Notes: generated by a model not told the origin, from the sequence alone. DNA of 45,001 nucleotides from Bacillota bacterium (GCA_009780325.1 WRAF01000016.1:1-45001), one strand, 5' to 3'; positions 1-7,874 are shown, numbered from the stretch's first letter. Numbers and translations: made by a program.

Positions 1-231
1 AATATAATTTGGGAAATGTTGGTGTAGCAGGTTTGTGTGGTCGGGCGTGTTGAGGGAGGGGGGGGGGGTGGGGGTGATATTTATCACGCAACAGTTATTT
101 TCTATTTTTTTCCATTTGCTGCATTTATCGCATTTAACAATTTTGCCTTTATCTCTTAAAATAAAGCAGCCAGTGCAAAGCGGGTATATTCCGCTGGCTT
201 TAGTGCATATTTGGCAGGTTTTTGGTGGCAT
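1..231 (-). CDS. Zinc-knuckle protein, N-terminal part, cut by window edge
   Basis: Reading the minus strand from an ATG at 231 gives 77 codons without a stop, running off the window start. The first 40 residues carry three CxxC pairs (CQIC near residue 6, CTGC near 19, CDKC near 34) in the order of a double zinc knuckle or treble clef, followed by CC near residue 51. Such Cys-rich N-termini precede nuclease-like or membrane domains in many clostridial proteins, but the rest lies outside the window, so no function is assigned. An AAAAGGA sequence about 9 nt upstream can serve as ribosome binding site. After the knuckles the protein passes through a Thr/Pro stretch encoded by a run of 11 C residues (G in the + strand, 58-68), which could slip. 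The opposite-strand frame here lacks a recognisable domain. Confidence 0.6.
   Translation of the reverse strand, partial: MPPKTCQICTKASGIYPLCTGCFILRDKGKIVKCDKCSKWKKIENNCCVINITPTPPPSLNTPDHTNLLHQHFPNYI
58..68. repeat. Homopolymer of 11 G (C in the coding strand)
   Basis: A G11 run, then T, then G5, inside the partial minus-strand gene, where it encodes prolines. Runs of this length are prone to slippage and would switch the frame of the downstream part of the protein. Confidence 0.75.
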
Positions 232-297
232 ATGTATTTTTCCTTTTCTATAAATTAATTCGTATAGAATTTTACAGCATTATTTAATAAAAGTCAA

Positions 298-1011
298 TCA
301 ATATTTTGAAGTAATTTTAGAATAATTCCAAATTTTCATGACGAAAAACCCCGCTAGATAAAAAAGAGCGGAAAACAAGATTGTTATTAATATTATGTAA
401 AGCCATGATGGTATAGGCAGAGCATAAGCAAAATCCCAATTAGGGTCAAAAAATGGATAAGCAAACCAATCTATGATAAAGCCCCTTATAAGAGAAAAGG
501 CAAAGTATAAAAGCGGAAAAATCAGCCAAAATGTGACATGCCTTAATCTGATTTTTTCTTTATTATCACCTGCTGTTTTTTTCATATATACAAATAATAA
601 AATAGTCATAATGGGCGATAATCCATGAAAAAAGAAATCGGATAACCTAGCATACCAAAGATTCCAAGGAAACGGAGTCACCATCCATCTTAATGCTCCA
701 TAAAAAATTATACCGACTAATATCACATATAAAGCTATTCCGCAAAAAATCTTTGGTGCAAATAAATTTTTTTTAACAGCTTGTTTATTTGTTAAAATTG
801 CTATGCCTGCTAATATCAACCATACAAAAAGCAATATATTAGCCAAAAAAGTAAAATATGCAAGATAATTTATCCCTGAAATTTGATTTGCGGCATGATA
901 TTTAAAATTAGACCACATAATCATATACATAACAACAACAAAACTCCCAAATATCCCAAAGGATAAAAAGATGACGCCAGTTTTTTTATGGTTTAGTGAA
1001 AAGTTTTTCAT
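298..1011 (-). CDS. Pr6Pr-like integral membrane protein
   Basis: A 237-residue protein with about six hydrophobic segments (near residues 13-33, 47-70, 86-107, 126-143, 155-176 and 205-228). The pattern with YFTFLANILLF in the second segment, a conserved Trp/Pro-rich loop (TPFPWNLWY) and an HGLSPIMT motif in the middle resembles the Pr6Pr membrane protein family of Bacillota, whose function is unknown. The length fits that family. No Shine-Dalgarno precedes the ATG; instead a good -35/-10 pair ends 8 nt before it, which suggests a leaderless mRNA. It is followed on the same strand by the truncated zinc-knuckle gene after 66 nt. Family assignment is from memory of motifs; membrane location is certain. 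Confidence 0.6.
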   Translation of the reverse strand: MKNFSLNHKKTGVIFLSFGIFGSFVVVMYMIMWSNFKYHAANQISGINYLAYFTFLANILLFVWLILAGIAILTNKQAVKKNLFAPKIFCGIALYVILVGIIFYGALRWMVTPFPWNLWYARLSDFFFHGLSPIMTILLFVYMKKTAGDNKEKIRLRHVTFWLIFPLLYFAFSLIRGFIIDWFAYPFFDPNWDFAYALPIPSWLYIILITILFSALFYLAGFFVMKIWNYSKITSKY

Positions 1012-1019
1012 ATAATATT

Positions 1020-1049
1020 ATTCTAAATTATAATTAATGGCTTTGTCAA
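1020..1049 (-). promoter_or_regulatory. SigA-type promoter, leaderless arrangement
   Basis: On the minus strand, TTGACA (1044-1049), 18 nt spacer, TAGAAT (1020-1025). The ATG of the membrane protein follows 8 nt after the -10 box, so transcription should start at or next to the start codon. Confidence 0.6.
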
Positions 1050-1239
1050 GCTGGTGATTATAAAAAATGTCTAATACTATAAATTAAGCATTAGACACTT
1101 CTTCCTCAGTGCTTACACCGTATGGCACTGCTTATATATTGGACGTCATCAATTTTTAAGTGCAGGCGCTTATTTGTACAACTTGCAAAGGGAAGTAAGT
1201 TAGTAACTATATTAAGTGATTAGATTTTTATAAAATTCA

Positions 1240-1280
1240 AAAAAAGGCAGAGTTATATAAAACTCTGCTTTTTGTTTTTT
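1240..1280 (-). terminator. Bidirectional intrinsic terminator after spoVG
   Basis: Stem GCAGAGTT (1247-1254) / AACTCTGC (1261-1268), 6-nt loop, A-tract on one side and T-tract on the other, so it can work on both strands. It lies directly downstream of spoVG on the minus strand. Confidence 0.8.
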
Positions 1281-1290
1281 TAATTTATAA

Positions 1291-1581
1291 TTAACCAGCG
1301 TACTCTCCGCTAGCGATTGCTTCTTTAACGGCTTTATCAAATTCACCCAAGATTAAAGATTTAAGCATTTCTCTAGTTTCAGTATTTAATGGATGAACAA
1401 TGTCTTTATATTCACCAGATGGAGTTTTTTTGCTTGGCATTGCAATGAAGTGATCATCAGTGCCTTTAATAATTTTGATGTCATGGATAACAAAGCAGTC
1501 ATCAATTGTGATAGTAGCAACGGCTTTTAATTTGCCCTCATCTTTTTTTACTAGTCTGATACGAGTTTCAGTAATGTTCAT
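1291..1581 (-). CDS. spoVG: SpoVG, RNA/DNA-binding regulator
   Basis: The 96-residue protein starts MNITETRIRLV and contains the typical SpoVG core: DDCFVIHDIKII, IAMPSKKTPSGEYKDIVHPLN and a C-terminal helix with REMLKSLIL. Length and order match the family (about 85-100 residues). SpoVG proteins bind nucleic acids and affect sporulation, septation and virulence genes in Bacillota; they also occur in non-sporulators, so it does not by itself prove sporulation. AAGGAG lies 9 nt before the ATG. The gene has its own promoter and terminator, hence is monocistronic. A small hairpin (GCCATC 1603-1608 with GATGGC 1617-1622) sits in its 5' untranslated region just before the ribosome binding site. 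Confidence 0.95.
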   Translation of the reverse strand: MNITETRIRLVKKDEGKLKAVATITIDDCFVIHDIKIIKGTDDHFIAMPSKKTPSGEYKDIVHPLNTETREMLKSLILGEFDKAVKEAIASGEYAG

Positions 1582-1643
1582 TTAAAAGTACTCCTTGTTG
1601 TTGCCATCCCTTTTTTGATGGCTTATTTAAGTTTAATAATATT

Positions 1644-1672
1644 AGTATACCACAGTTAAAATTAAAAAACAA
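1644..1672 (-). promoter_or_regulatory. spoVG promoter
   Basis: Minus strand: TTGTTT (1667-1672), 17 nt, TATACT (1644-1649). It is about 60 nt upstream of the spoVG start. Confidence 0.6.
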
Positions 1673-1805
1673 ATGATTTTACATTAATTAGTAAAAATTT
1701 CCTGTTAATTTCATATTATGGGATATACTGTGTTTGGTGATTAGAAATTGGTCAAGGATGACGTATAAAAAATACACAATAAATTAAAAAAGGAGATAAA
1801 AAATT

Positions 1806-3149
1806 ATGAAAGAACAAAAGAATATTCATTTTATTGGCTGTAGAGGTGTAAGCATGCAAAGACTTATGAAAATAGCAAAGGGAAGGGGTGATTTAGTTAG
1901 CGGTAGTGATGTTTTGTTAGGCGGACACGATAAAAAAAATATACATAGCGGAATTGATTTAGTTGTTTTTAGTGCGGCGATTAAAGAAGATAATGCTGAA
2001 TTAGTTAGAGCAAGGGAATTAGGTATTGAAGTTATGAGCAGGGGAGAGTATTTAGCAAAGGTTATGGAGTATTTTGATATAAGCATAGCAGTTGGCGGGG
2101 CGCATGGAAAAACAACTACTACTGCAATGATGAGTGAGGTGTTGGCTGCACTAAATCCAACGGTTCATATTGGGGTGGATAATCAATGTGCATTTAATGA
2201 TGACAATTTATCGCTTGATACTAATTTTGTTTTTATAACAGAAGCATGTGAATACAAAAAGAGTTTTTTAGAGCTTAAGCCCGATATAGCGATTGTCCTT
2301 AATATGGATTTAGATCATACTGATTGTTATGAAAATCTGGAGGCGGCAAAATTAGCGTTTTATGAGTTTATTGATAATGCAAAAAAAGTGGCGATAGTAG
2401 GAGATGAGTTTGTTAGATGCAAAATGCAAAATGCGAAGGATACTGAAAAACAAAATATAATTAGAGTAGGGTTAAAACCATCTTGTGATATTAGAGCAGG
2501 ATTATTGCGTCATGATGAAAATGGTTGTTATAGCTTTTGTTTATTTATAAATAAACAATGGAAAGGGCGCTTTAGATTAAAAGTGGCTGGCAGGCATAAT
2601 GTTATAAACTCATTATTTGTTATTGTTGCTGCGTTAGAATTAGGGTTGTCTTTAGATGAAATTAGGATAGGCTTAGAGAGATTTAAAGGTATAAGCAGGA
2701 GATTTGAAAAATTGGGGCAAATCGGTACTAGTACAATTTATTCTGACTATGCACATCACCCAAAAGAGATTGATGCTTCAATTGCAAGTATGCGTGAATG
2801 CGGATATAAACATTTGACCATATGTTTTGAACCGCATACTTATACTAGGACTCAAAGTTTTTATAAAGAGTTTGGTGCTAGCCTATCAAAGGCAGATGAG
2901 GTTGTGCTGTTGCCCATATTTGCCGCAAGAGAGCAAAAAGTGATGGGGGTAGAGTCGAATTTGATAGAAAAAGAAATGAAAAGGGCAGGATATGCGGCGG
3001 TCATATGTGCAGATGATTATATGAATGCATGCGAATATTTAAAAAATCACTGCTTAATTAAGGATAGTGCAGTTGTTTTTATGGGTGCGGGAACTATTGA
3101 TAATCTAGCAAGAGAATTCATTATTAATTTTCAGAATAAAGAGGGCTAA
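1806..3149 (+). CDS. murC: UDP-N-acetylmuramate-L-alanine ligase
   Basis: A 447-residue Mur ligase that adds L-alanine to UDP-MurNAc using ATP, the first step of the peptidoglycan stem peptide, in the cytoplasm. N-terminal UDP-MurNAc-binding Rossmann domain (1-95, with SGSD near 33), central ATPase with P-loop AHGKTTTT (about 99-106), EACEY and LNMDLDHTD (about 142-176), then the C-terminal ligase domain with SDYAHHP and FEPHTYTR (about 316-345). The AHHP and EPHTYTR motifs favour MurC over MurD/E/F. AGGAGA is 9 nt before ATG. Odd point: the N-terminal glycine loop, usually GxGGxGM, reads GCRGVSM. The gene stands alone, not in a dcw cluster. Confidence 0.93.
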   Translation: MKEQKNIHFIGCRGVSMQRLMKIAKGRGDLVSGSDVLLGGHDKKNIHSGIDLVVFSAAIKEDNAELVRARELGIEVMSRGEYLAKVMEYFDISIAVGGAHGKTTTTAMMSEVLAALNPTVHIGVDNQCAFNDDNLSLDTNFVFITEACEYKKSFLELKPDIAIVLNMDLDHTDCYENLEAAKLAFYEFIDNAKKVAIVGDEFVRCKMQNAKDTEKQNIIRVGLKPSCDIRAGLLRHDENGCYSFCLFINKQWKGRFRLKVAGRHNVINSLFVIVAALELGLSLDEIRIGLERFKGISRRFEKLGQIGTSTIYSDYAHHPKEIDASIASMRECGYKHLTICFEPHTYTRTQSFYKEFGASLSKADEVVLLPIFAAREQKVMGVESNLIEKEMKRAGYAAVICADDYMNACEYLKNHCLIKDSAVVFMGAGTIDNLAREFIINFQNKEG

Positions 3150-3153
3150 ACTT

Positions 3154-3272
3154 ATTTTTTATAGTATAGGAAAAATACTTCGTCTTTCAGTCGTCTATGA
3201 GAAATGTATAAGCTAACTCAAAAAAGGGGTGTCAAAGCAAGACACCCGAACTGCCTTTAGGCGGCTTTTTTA
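3154..3272 (+). repeat. Hairpin-module repeat with terminator, downstream of murC
   Basis: The first part (3156-3194) is identical over 39 nt to 17945-17983. It is followed by two hairpins: GGGTGTC (3227-3233) / GACACCC (3241-3247) with loop AAAGCAA, and CTGCC/GGCGG (3251-3255/3260-3264), then a T-tract. The second hairpin probably terminates murC and overlaps the last codons of the convergent gene at 3257. Confidence 0.75.
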
Positions 3273-3811
3273 TTATGAATTGTTTCTTCTTTATTTGGTA
3301 TGCGTGCTGAAAAATTTATAATAACATCTTCACAGCAGATGCATTTATAATAATCTATTTTTAAAGGAGCTGCATTATGCTGTGTAATAATATTATTTTG
3401 CGGAGCTGCAGTATTATGTGAAACTGTATTATAACCATATTGTGGAATTGTATTATGTTGATAAACTGCGTCGTTTTGTGGAATGGAAATTTTGTTATCA
3501 CTAATGGTTAATTTTTTATTATATTCTATTTCATTGCTTTTAGTTAATTGTTTAAATAGTTGATGAGTGCCAGTTGCTGCTAATCCACTTGCTCCGCCTT
3601 TGAAAAATGCAACAAAAAAGTTTTCTGTTGACAATAAGCTAGGTAATGAAAAAAAGATTATCATACCTAACAATGCTCCGAAACCTGCAGCAATCAAAGG
3701 AAACAATCTTAAGATTTTCTCGTTGTTATTAGAAATCTTTTTTAATAAACTTAATCCGATAAAATTAATAGATGTCATGATAGGAACAGTGATATAATAT
3801 AAAATGTCCAT
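3257..3811 (-). CDS. Holin-like small membrane protein with Asn/Gln-rich tail
   Basis: 184 residues. Three hydrophobic segments (about 3-24, 35-57 and 64-84), ending with GGASGLAATGTHQLFKQL, resemble the membrane part of phage-type holins (A118/LC3-like), which form pores in the cytoplasmic membrane. The second half is unlike holins: a low-complexity Asn/Gln/His/Thr region (about 105-150) and a CICC pair near 157. No phage genes lie nearby, so this could be a domesticated holin or an unrelated membrane protein. AAGGAG is 10 nt before the ATG. The stop codon lies inside the terminator hairpin that also ends murC, so the two convergent genes share that sequence. Confidence 0.55.
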   Translation of the reverse strand: MDILYYITVPIMTSINFIGLSLLKKISNNNEKILRLFPLIAAGFGALLGMIIFFSLPSLLSTENFFVAFFKGGASGLAATGTHQLFKQLTKSNEIEYNKKLTISDNKISIPQNDAVYQHNTIPQYGYNTVSHNTAAPQNNIITQHNAAPLKIDYYKCICCEDVIINFSARIPNKEETIHNKKAA

Positions 3812-3968
3812 GTTTTATTTTCTCCTTAGCGAAAAGATTGTTATAGCTGTTAACAATCCTTATATTATATCATTTTATGCAAAACAACTGAAAATCGCAA
3901 CCAAATATACTAGTTGGCTATAAGGTATGATTTTTTGTCTTTTAGTTAAAAACTCCCCTGCTTTTCGT

Positions 3969-3997
3969 TTGACTAAAAAATTCCTCTCATATATAAT
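3969..3997 (+). promoter_or_regulatory. gdhA promoter
   Basis: TTGACT (3969-3974), 17 nt spacer, TATAAT (3992-3997); transcript start expected near 4004. Confidence 0.8.
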
Positions 3998-4033
3998 AGT
4001 GTCAAATACAATATAATTTTGGAGGAAACCAAA

Positions 4034-5386
4034 ATGTCTTACACTAATAGTGTGTTAAAAATGATAGAGGAAAAATACTCTTATCAACCGTTATTTGTAC
4101 AAGCTGTTAAAGAAGTGCTGCACTCATTAGAGCCTGCAATCAAAGCCAATGAAGCAGCGTATAAACAAAACGCAATCTTAGAGCGCATGGTAGAACCTGA
4201 CAGGCAAATTGTTTTCAGAGTTCCTTGGGTGGATGATAAAGGTCAAGCTCATGTAAATGTTGGATACAGAGTTCAATATAATAATTCAATAGGACCATAC
4301 AAGGGCGGTATGAGGTTTCACCCTTCTGTTAGCTTAGGTGAAATCAAGTTTTTAGGATTTGAGCAATGCTTTAAAAACTCTTTGACGGGACTTCCTATGG
4401 GCGGCGGAAAAGGCGGAGCAGATTTTGACCCTAAGGGTAAGTCTGAACAAGAAATTTTTAGATTCTGTCAAAGTTTTTTAATGGAATTATTTAGACATGT
4501 TGGTGCAGATATTGATGTTCCTGCTGGTGACATTGGTGTTGGTGCTAGAGAAATTGGATATATGTACGGCACTTATAAAAAGATTACTCGTTTGCCAGAA
4601 GGCTGGATTACAGGAAAAGGATTGGATTATGGCGGGTCTTTGATAAGAAAGCAGGCTACTGGTTTTGGCTTGGTGTATTTGGTGCAAGCAATGCTGCAAG
4701 AGCAAGGTACTTGCTTTAAAGGCAAAACTGTAGTAGTGTCAGGATCAGGTAATGTTGCTATCTATGCAGCTCAAAAAGCAATGGAATTTGGCGGCAAAGT
4801 AGTTGCAATGTCAGATTCATCTGGCTGGATTTATGATAAAGACGGTGTTGATTTAAAACTAGTGCAAGAAATTAAAGAAGTTAAGCGTGCAAGATTAAGT
4901 GAGTATGTTAAGACTAGAAAATCTGCTGAGTATCATGATGACGGCAAGGTTGATTCGCTTAGATTATGGTCAGTTAAATGTGATGTTGCTTTGCCTTGTG
5001 CTACGCAAAATGATATTCACTTGGCGCATGCTAAAGAATTGATTAAAAATGGTGTATTAGCTGTGGGCGAAGGTGCAAACATGCCTACAACAATTGATGC
5101 TTGCAATGCTTTTCTAGCTACTAAAAAAGTTTTATTTGCTCCTGGCAAGGCTGCTAATGCGGGTGGTGTTGCGACATCTGGTTTAGAGATGACCCAAAAT
5201 AGCATGAGATTGTCTTGGACTGAAAAAGAAGTAGATGAAAAATTGCTTGCTATCATGAATAATATTTATAAAAATATGAGTACAACTGCTAAAAACTTTA
5301 AAGACCCAATCAACTTTATTTTAGGTGCAAATATTGCAGGGTTTGAAAAATTAGCAAGAGCGATGCTTGCGCATGGGGTTCAATAA
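4034..5386 (+). CDS. gdhA: NADP-type glutamate dehydrogenase
   Basis: 450-residue hexameric-type glutamate dehydrogenase, which interconverts 2-oxoglutarate plus ammonia and glutamate. Visible family blocks: YKGGMRFHPSV, the catalytic-lysine motif LPMGGGKGGADFDPKGKS (about residues 112-130), VPAGDIGVGAREIGYMYG (about 159-177), the dinucleotide loop VVSGSGNVAIYAA (about 231-243) and NAGGVATSG near 374. Length 450 matches the bacterial small-subunit class. The ATG at 4034 is chosen because the GGAGG at 4021-4025 is its ribosome binding site; an upstream TTG in frame (4019) would put that site inside the gene. Own promoter and a strong terminator make it monocistronic. Confidence 0.95.
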   Translation: MSYTNSVLKMIEEKYSYQPLFVQAVKEVLHSLEPAIKANEAAYKQNAILERMVEPDRQIVFRVPWVDDKGQAHVNVGYRVQYNNSIGPYKGGMRFHPSVSLGEIKFLGFEQCFKNSLTGLPMGGGKGGADFDPKGKSEQEIFRFCQSFLMELFRHVGADIDVPAGDIGVGAREIGYMYGTYKKITRLPEGWITGKGLDYGGSLIRKQATGFGLVYLVQAMLQEQGTCFKGKTVVVSGSGNVAIYAAQKAMEFGGKVVAMSDSSGWIYDKDGVDLKLVQEIKEVKRARLSEYVKTRKSAEYHDDGKVDSLRLWSVKCDVALPCATQNDIHLAHAKELIKNGVLAVGEGANMPTTIDACNAFLATKKVLFAPGKAANAGGVATSGLEMTQNSMRLSWTEKEVDEKLLAIMNNIYKNMSTTAKNFKDPINFILGANIAGFEKLARAMLAHGVQ

Positions 5387-5403
5387 AAATTAATTTAATA
5401 TTA

Positions 5404-5438
5404 AAAAGGGTATCTATTTTAGTTAGATACCCTTTTTT
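5404..5438 (+). terminator. gdhA terminator
   Basis: 11-bp stem AAGGGTATCTA (5406-5416) / TAGATACCCTT (5424-5434) with 7-nt loop and flanking A and T tracts. Confidence 0.9.
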
Positions 5439-5448
5439 AATGTAATGT

Positions 5449-5543
5449 TGAGATTCTTATAGAATGACATAATTTAAGCGGATTAGTTTCTTGTGATTAT
5501 TGAACCAATTTTAATTTATGTCATTCTGCTTTAGGATAGCATC
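5449..5543. repeat. MITE-like inverted repeat, copy 1
   Basis: The left end GAGATTCTTATAGAATGACA pairs with a degenerate right end around TTTATGTCATTCTG at 5515-5528. The interior matches the reverse complement of copies near 18.4 and 28.9 kb (GAAACTA...CCGCTTAA). Confidence 0.6.
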
Positions 5544-5623
5544 ATTATTTCTTTAGGCTGCTTTTTTATAACTTAATAAATATACTTTGTCTTTGTTACT
5601 TTATAAAGATTAGATTTAAAATT

Positions 5624-5680
5624 AAAAAAACCCGCCCTTAAAGAGAAGGGCGGGATGGGGAGAACCCCATTTTTTCTTTT
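5624..5680 (+). terminator. Double-hairpin terminator-like module
   Basis: Hairpin 1: CCCGCCCTT (5631-5639) / AAGGGCGGG (5646-5654). Hairpin 2: ATGGGG (5655-5660) / CCCCAT (5665-5670), then a T-tract. The architecture is the same as the modules near 8.05, 18.1 and 29.1 kb but the stems differ. It stands about 200 nt after the gdhA terminator with no gene end directly upstream, so it may terminate readthrough or end a small RNA. Confidence 0.65.
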
Positions 5681-5756
5681 GTATTTCTTTAATTGTATTT
5701 CTTTTGTATCTCAAGTAGTATTCCCATTACAGTATTAGTTATTCATGTGTTTTTTT

Positions 5757-5821
5757 GGCGAAAAAGTTGAGTATTCAAAAAAATCGCATTGTCGAAAAAA
5801 TTGATTACTCATGTTAATCGC
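5757..5821 (+). promoter_or_regulatory. Two 31-nt direct repeats upstream of ZIP gene
   Basis: 5757-5787 and 5791-5821 match at 23 of 31 positions, both of the form GNCGAAAAANTTGA...ATCGC, separated by 3 nt. This spacing (34 nt, about three helical turns) suits tandem binding of a regulator. Which protein binds is unknown. Confidence 0.4.
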
Positions 5822-5924
5822 TTTTAATATATAAATAAAGTGCTTAAATTACATAAAACTGCATATATAATTATAATTAAGGTTATATACTTGATGAACA
5901 AGTTAGCTTATTAATATTATAATT

Positions 5925-6716
5925 ATGTTTGAAATAGGTTTATTAAATGTAATTTTTATAGCTTTTGTTTCAGGTGCAGTGGGTACAACCATTGGCGGCA
6001 CACTGGGCATTTTAGTCAAAAAACCAAACAAGACTTATATTGCATCAATGCTTGCTTTTGCGGCAGGCGCAATGCTGGGCATGGCTTTATTTGAAATGGC
6101 TCCTGAATCTGCTCAATATGGGGGAATCATTCCGCTTTTGGTAGGTTTAGGTTTAGGTGCTAGCTTTGTGTATGGATTTGACTTATTGTTTCATAAAAAA
6201 ACTAAAGATGCCTTAAAGTACAATCATTTAGAAATCAATATAAGTTTTAAAGAGGGTGAGGCAGTATTAGAAAAAAGAAAGCTTTTTAAAGTGGGGCTGG
6301 CTGTTTTTTTTGCAATTATTTTGCATGATTTGCCAGAGGGTATTGCAATCGGAGCGGGCTATCATATGGGAATTGGTCTTTTAATAGGACTAGTGATGCT
6401 GCTGCATAATATACCTGAAGGATTGTCTATTGCTGTACCTTTAAAAGCAGCAGGGGTTAAGAATTTTAAAATTATTTTAATAGCCTTTTTAGCGGGTATT
6501 CCTACAGTCTTAGGTGCAATAATCGGATATTTTTTAGGTGCAAATGAGATGCTAATTTCTTATACGCTTGCTTTTGCCGCAGGTGCAATGATATATGTTG
6601 TTTTTTCAGAATTATTGCCTATGGCATATGATTATTCTAAAAAGAATAATTTAACCACTCTTTTAGTTATAATTGGGGCAGTAATGATAATGGTTTTTGC
6701 TTATTTATTGCATTAG
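5925..6716 (+). CDS. ZIP family metal transporter
   Basis: 263-residue ZIP permease, predicted to import Zn2+ or other divalent metals across the cytoplasmic membrane. About eight membrane segments. The two metal-binding signatures are intact: HDLPEGIAIG (about residues 133-142) in segment IV and HNIPEGLSIA (about 161-170) in segment V. A soluble loop with charged residues lies between segments III and IV (about 85-122). The length matches the compact ZupT/GufA type. No Shine-Dalgarno precedes the ATG; a TTGATG box at 5891 with an AT-rich -10 (TATTAT, 5915-5920) lies immediately upstream, so initiation may be leaderless. Two direct repeats about 105-170 nt upstream hint at regulation, possibly by metal. 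Confidence 0.88.
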   Translation: MFEIGLLNVIFIAFVSGAVGTTIGGTLGILVKKPNKTYIASMLAFAAGAMLGMALFEMAPESAQYGGIIPLLVGLGLGASFVYGFDLLFHKKTKDALKYNHLEINISFKEGEAVLEKRKLFKVGLAVFFAIILHDLPEGIAIGAGYHMGIGLLIGLVMLLHNIPEGLSIAVPLKAAGVKNFKIILIAFLAGIPTVLGAIIGYFLGANEMLISYTLAFAAGAMIYVVFSELLPMAYDYSKKNNLTTLLVIIGAVMIMVFAYLLH

Positions 6717-6730
6717 GCTATTAATAATTG

Positions 6731-6758
6731 TTGACATTTATTTAATTAGTGATATACT
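6731..6758 (+). promoter_or_regulatory. SigA-type promoter, leaderless arrangement
   Basis: TTGACA (6731-6736), 16 nt, TATACT (6753-6758). The GTG start codon at 6765 follows after 6 nt, at the expected transcription start. Confidence 0.65.
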
Positions 6759-6764
6759 ATAAGT

Positions 6765-7430
6765 GTGAATTTTTATATTTCGTTTGATGGGAATAATCTA
6801 GTTGCATTTATTTTTTCTCAAGTATTTACTTTATTTTCTTATGTTGCTATAGCTATCTCTTATATGGTTAAAAAGAGACAGCATGTTTTGATGTTGTCTG
6901 TAATCAATGTCATATTTTTTGCTGTTGCTATGATGCTGCTTCAAGCTTGGTCTGCTTTAGGTGCTGTGGGTGTTGCTTTAATTAGAAATATAGCTTTTTT
7001 AATTAATGATAGTATAAGAGTAAAAAAATATGCTGATAGCGGCAAAATTGCTCCAAATGAAAAAAGAATTACTAAATTTGATACAATTGTATTTGTATTT
7101 GTTATTTTAGCTACTATTGCTATCACTTTGATACTAAACTTCACGTCTGATTATATGTCTGATCTTGATTGGATTTTTTCATTTTTGCCTGCACTTGCGA
7201 CTATTGCTTATACAATCTCTGTCTATCAAAATAATATCAAAATATATAGGATACTTGCTATACCAACAAGCTTATTGTGGCTAATCTATCTTATTTATGT
7301 AGCAAGTCCTGTGGGCATATTATTAGAGAGTGTATTATTAGGTGTAGCATTAACATCAATCGGATTTTATTCAATGTTTGAAAGAGAGCAAAAAAAGATT
7401 AAGGAGCAAACGCTAAATGCAAATGAATGA
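6765..7430 (+). CDS. YgjV-like inner membrane protein
   Basis: 221 residues with about seven hydrophobic segments. The start FSQVFTLFSYVAIAISYMVKKRQHVLML and an RNIAFLI motif at about residue 75 resemble the YgjV membrane protein family (function unknown). The C-terminus is a charged cytoplasmic tail. The start is the GTG at 6765: there is no Shine-Dalgarno, and a near-consensus promoter ends 6 nt before it, so the mRNA is probably leaderless. The last 14 nt overlap the next gene, indicating translational coupling. Family assignment is tentative; membrane location is clear. Confidence 0.65.
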   Translation: MNFYISFDGNNLVAFIFSQVFTLFSYVAIAISYMVKKRQHVLMLSVINVIFFAVAMMLLQAWSALGAVGVALIRNIAFLINDSIRVKKYADSGKIAPNEKRITKFDTIVFVFVILATIAITLILNFTSDYMSDLDWIFSFLPALATIAYTISVYQNNIKIYRILAIPTSLLWLIYLIYVASPVGILLESVLLGVALTSIGFYSMFEREQKKIKEQTLNANE

Positions 7431-7698
7431 TAATAATGAAAATAAAAGGGGAATAAACGACCCTGATTTGATTATAAAAAAGGATGTTTCTAAAAAGAAA
7501 TGTCCTAATTGCAAAGAAATGGTTGAGTATAGAGAAATGTGTTCTAATTGCAATCATTATATGGGTGAGGGGCGAAGAGCAGCTTATCAGCCTATGAGCC
7601 GCAAAACTAGATGGATAATTAAATTAGTATTGACTGGGGTATTGACTATTGTTGCAGTTATTTTGTTGTGGGATAATATCACAGCATGTGCAAACTAA
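7417..7698 (+). CDS. Small zinc-ribbon membrane protein
   Basis: 93 residues: an N-terminal zinc ribbon with CPNC (about 29-32) and CSNC (about 42-45), then one membrane segment (about 68-87) and a short tail containing Cys. It overlaps the preceding gene by 14 nt; AAGGAG lies about 10 nt before its ATG inside that gene, so the two are cotranscribed. Small proteins of this design are common in Bacillota, but no function is known for this one. Zn binding is inferred from the paired cysteines. Confidence 0.75.
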   Translation: MQMNDNNENKRGINDPDLIIKKDVSKKKCPNCKEMVEYREMCSNCNHYMGEGRRAAYQPMSRKTRWIIKLVLTGVLTIVAVILLWDNITACAN

Positions 7699-7721
7699 AA
7701 TTAGAGAAGAATTTAATTATT

Positions 7722-7797
7722 TTTAATTCTGCAGGAAATATAGAAACTTACACTACTTAAATCTAATTTAAATTTATGTCATGCTGTAGGCATCTCA
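7722..7797. repeat. MITE-like inverted repeat, decayed copy 2
   Basis: Right half TTTATGTCATGCTGTAGGC (about 7773-7791) followed by ATCTC is clear; the left half is degenerate. Confidence 0.45.
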
Positions 7798-7874
7798 CCA
7801 TTATTCTTGTTTCGCAATATATATAACCCTCTTTTGAGTGGATTTGATAATGCCTAACATTTTTTAATATGGAA

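Larger units (their letters stand above)
1012..1290. other. Intergenic region between Pr6Pr-like gene and spoVG
   Basis: Apart from the promoter at 1020-1049 and the spoVG terminator at 1240-1280, no gene is apparent. On the minus strand a short open stretch around 1085-1130 (AVPYGVSTEEEVSNA then stop) is preceded directly by a stop codon. It may be a decayed gene end, but it is too short to judge. Confidence 0.4.
5387..5924. other. Intergenic region rich in repeats, upstream of ZIP gene
   Basis: The region holds the gdhA terminator, a MITE-like inverted repeat (5449-5543), a double-hairpin module (5618-5680), two 31-nt imperfect direct repeats (5757-5787 and 5791-5821) and promoter-like A+T-rich sequence before the ZIP gene. 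No coding sequence is seen. Confidence 0.7.

Noticed and set aside
35-253. Forward ORF of 72 residues at the window start
   Set aside because: The minus strand codes for a cysteine-rich zinc-knuckle protein over the same bases, and the forward product has no domain features.
3257-3811. Prophage remnant
   Set aside because: Only one holin-like gene is present, with no lysin, structural or integrase gene around it.
4019-4033. TTG start for glutamate dehydrogenase
   Set aside because: It would place the GGAGG ribosome binding site inside the coding region; the ATG at 4034 is correctly spaced.
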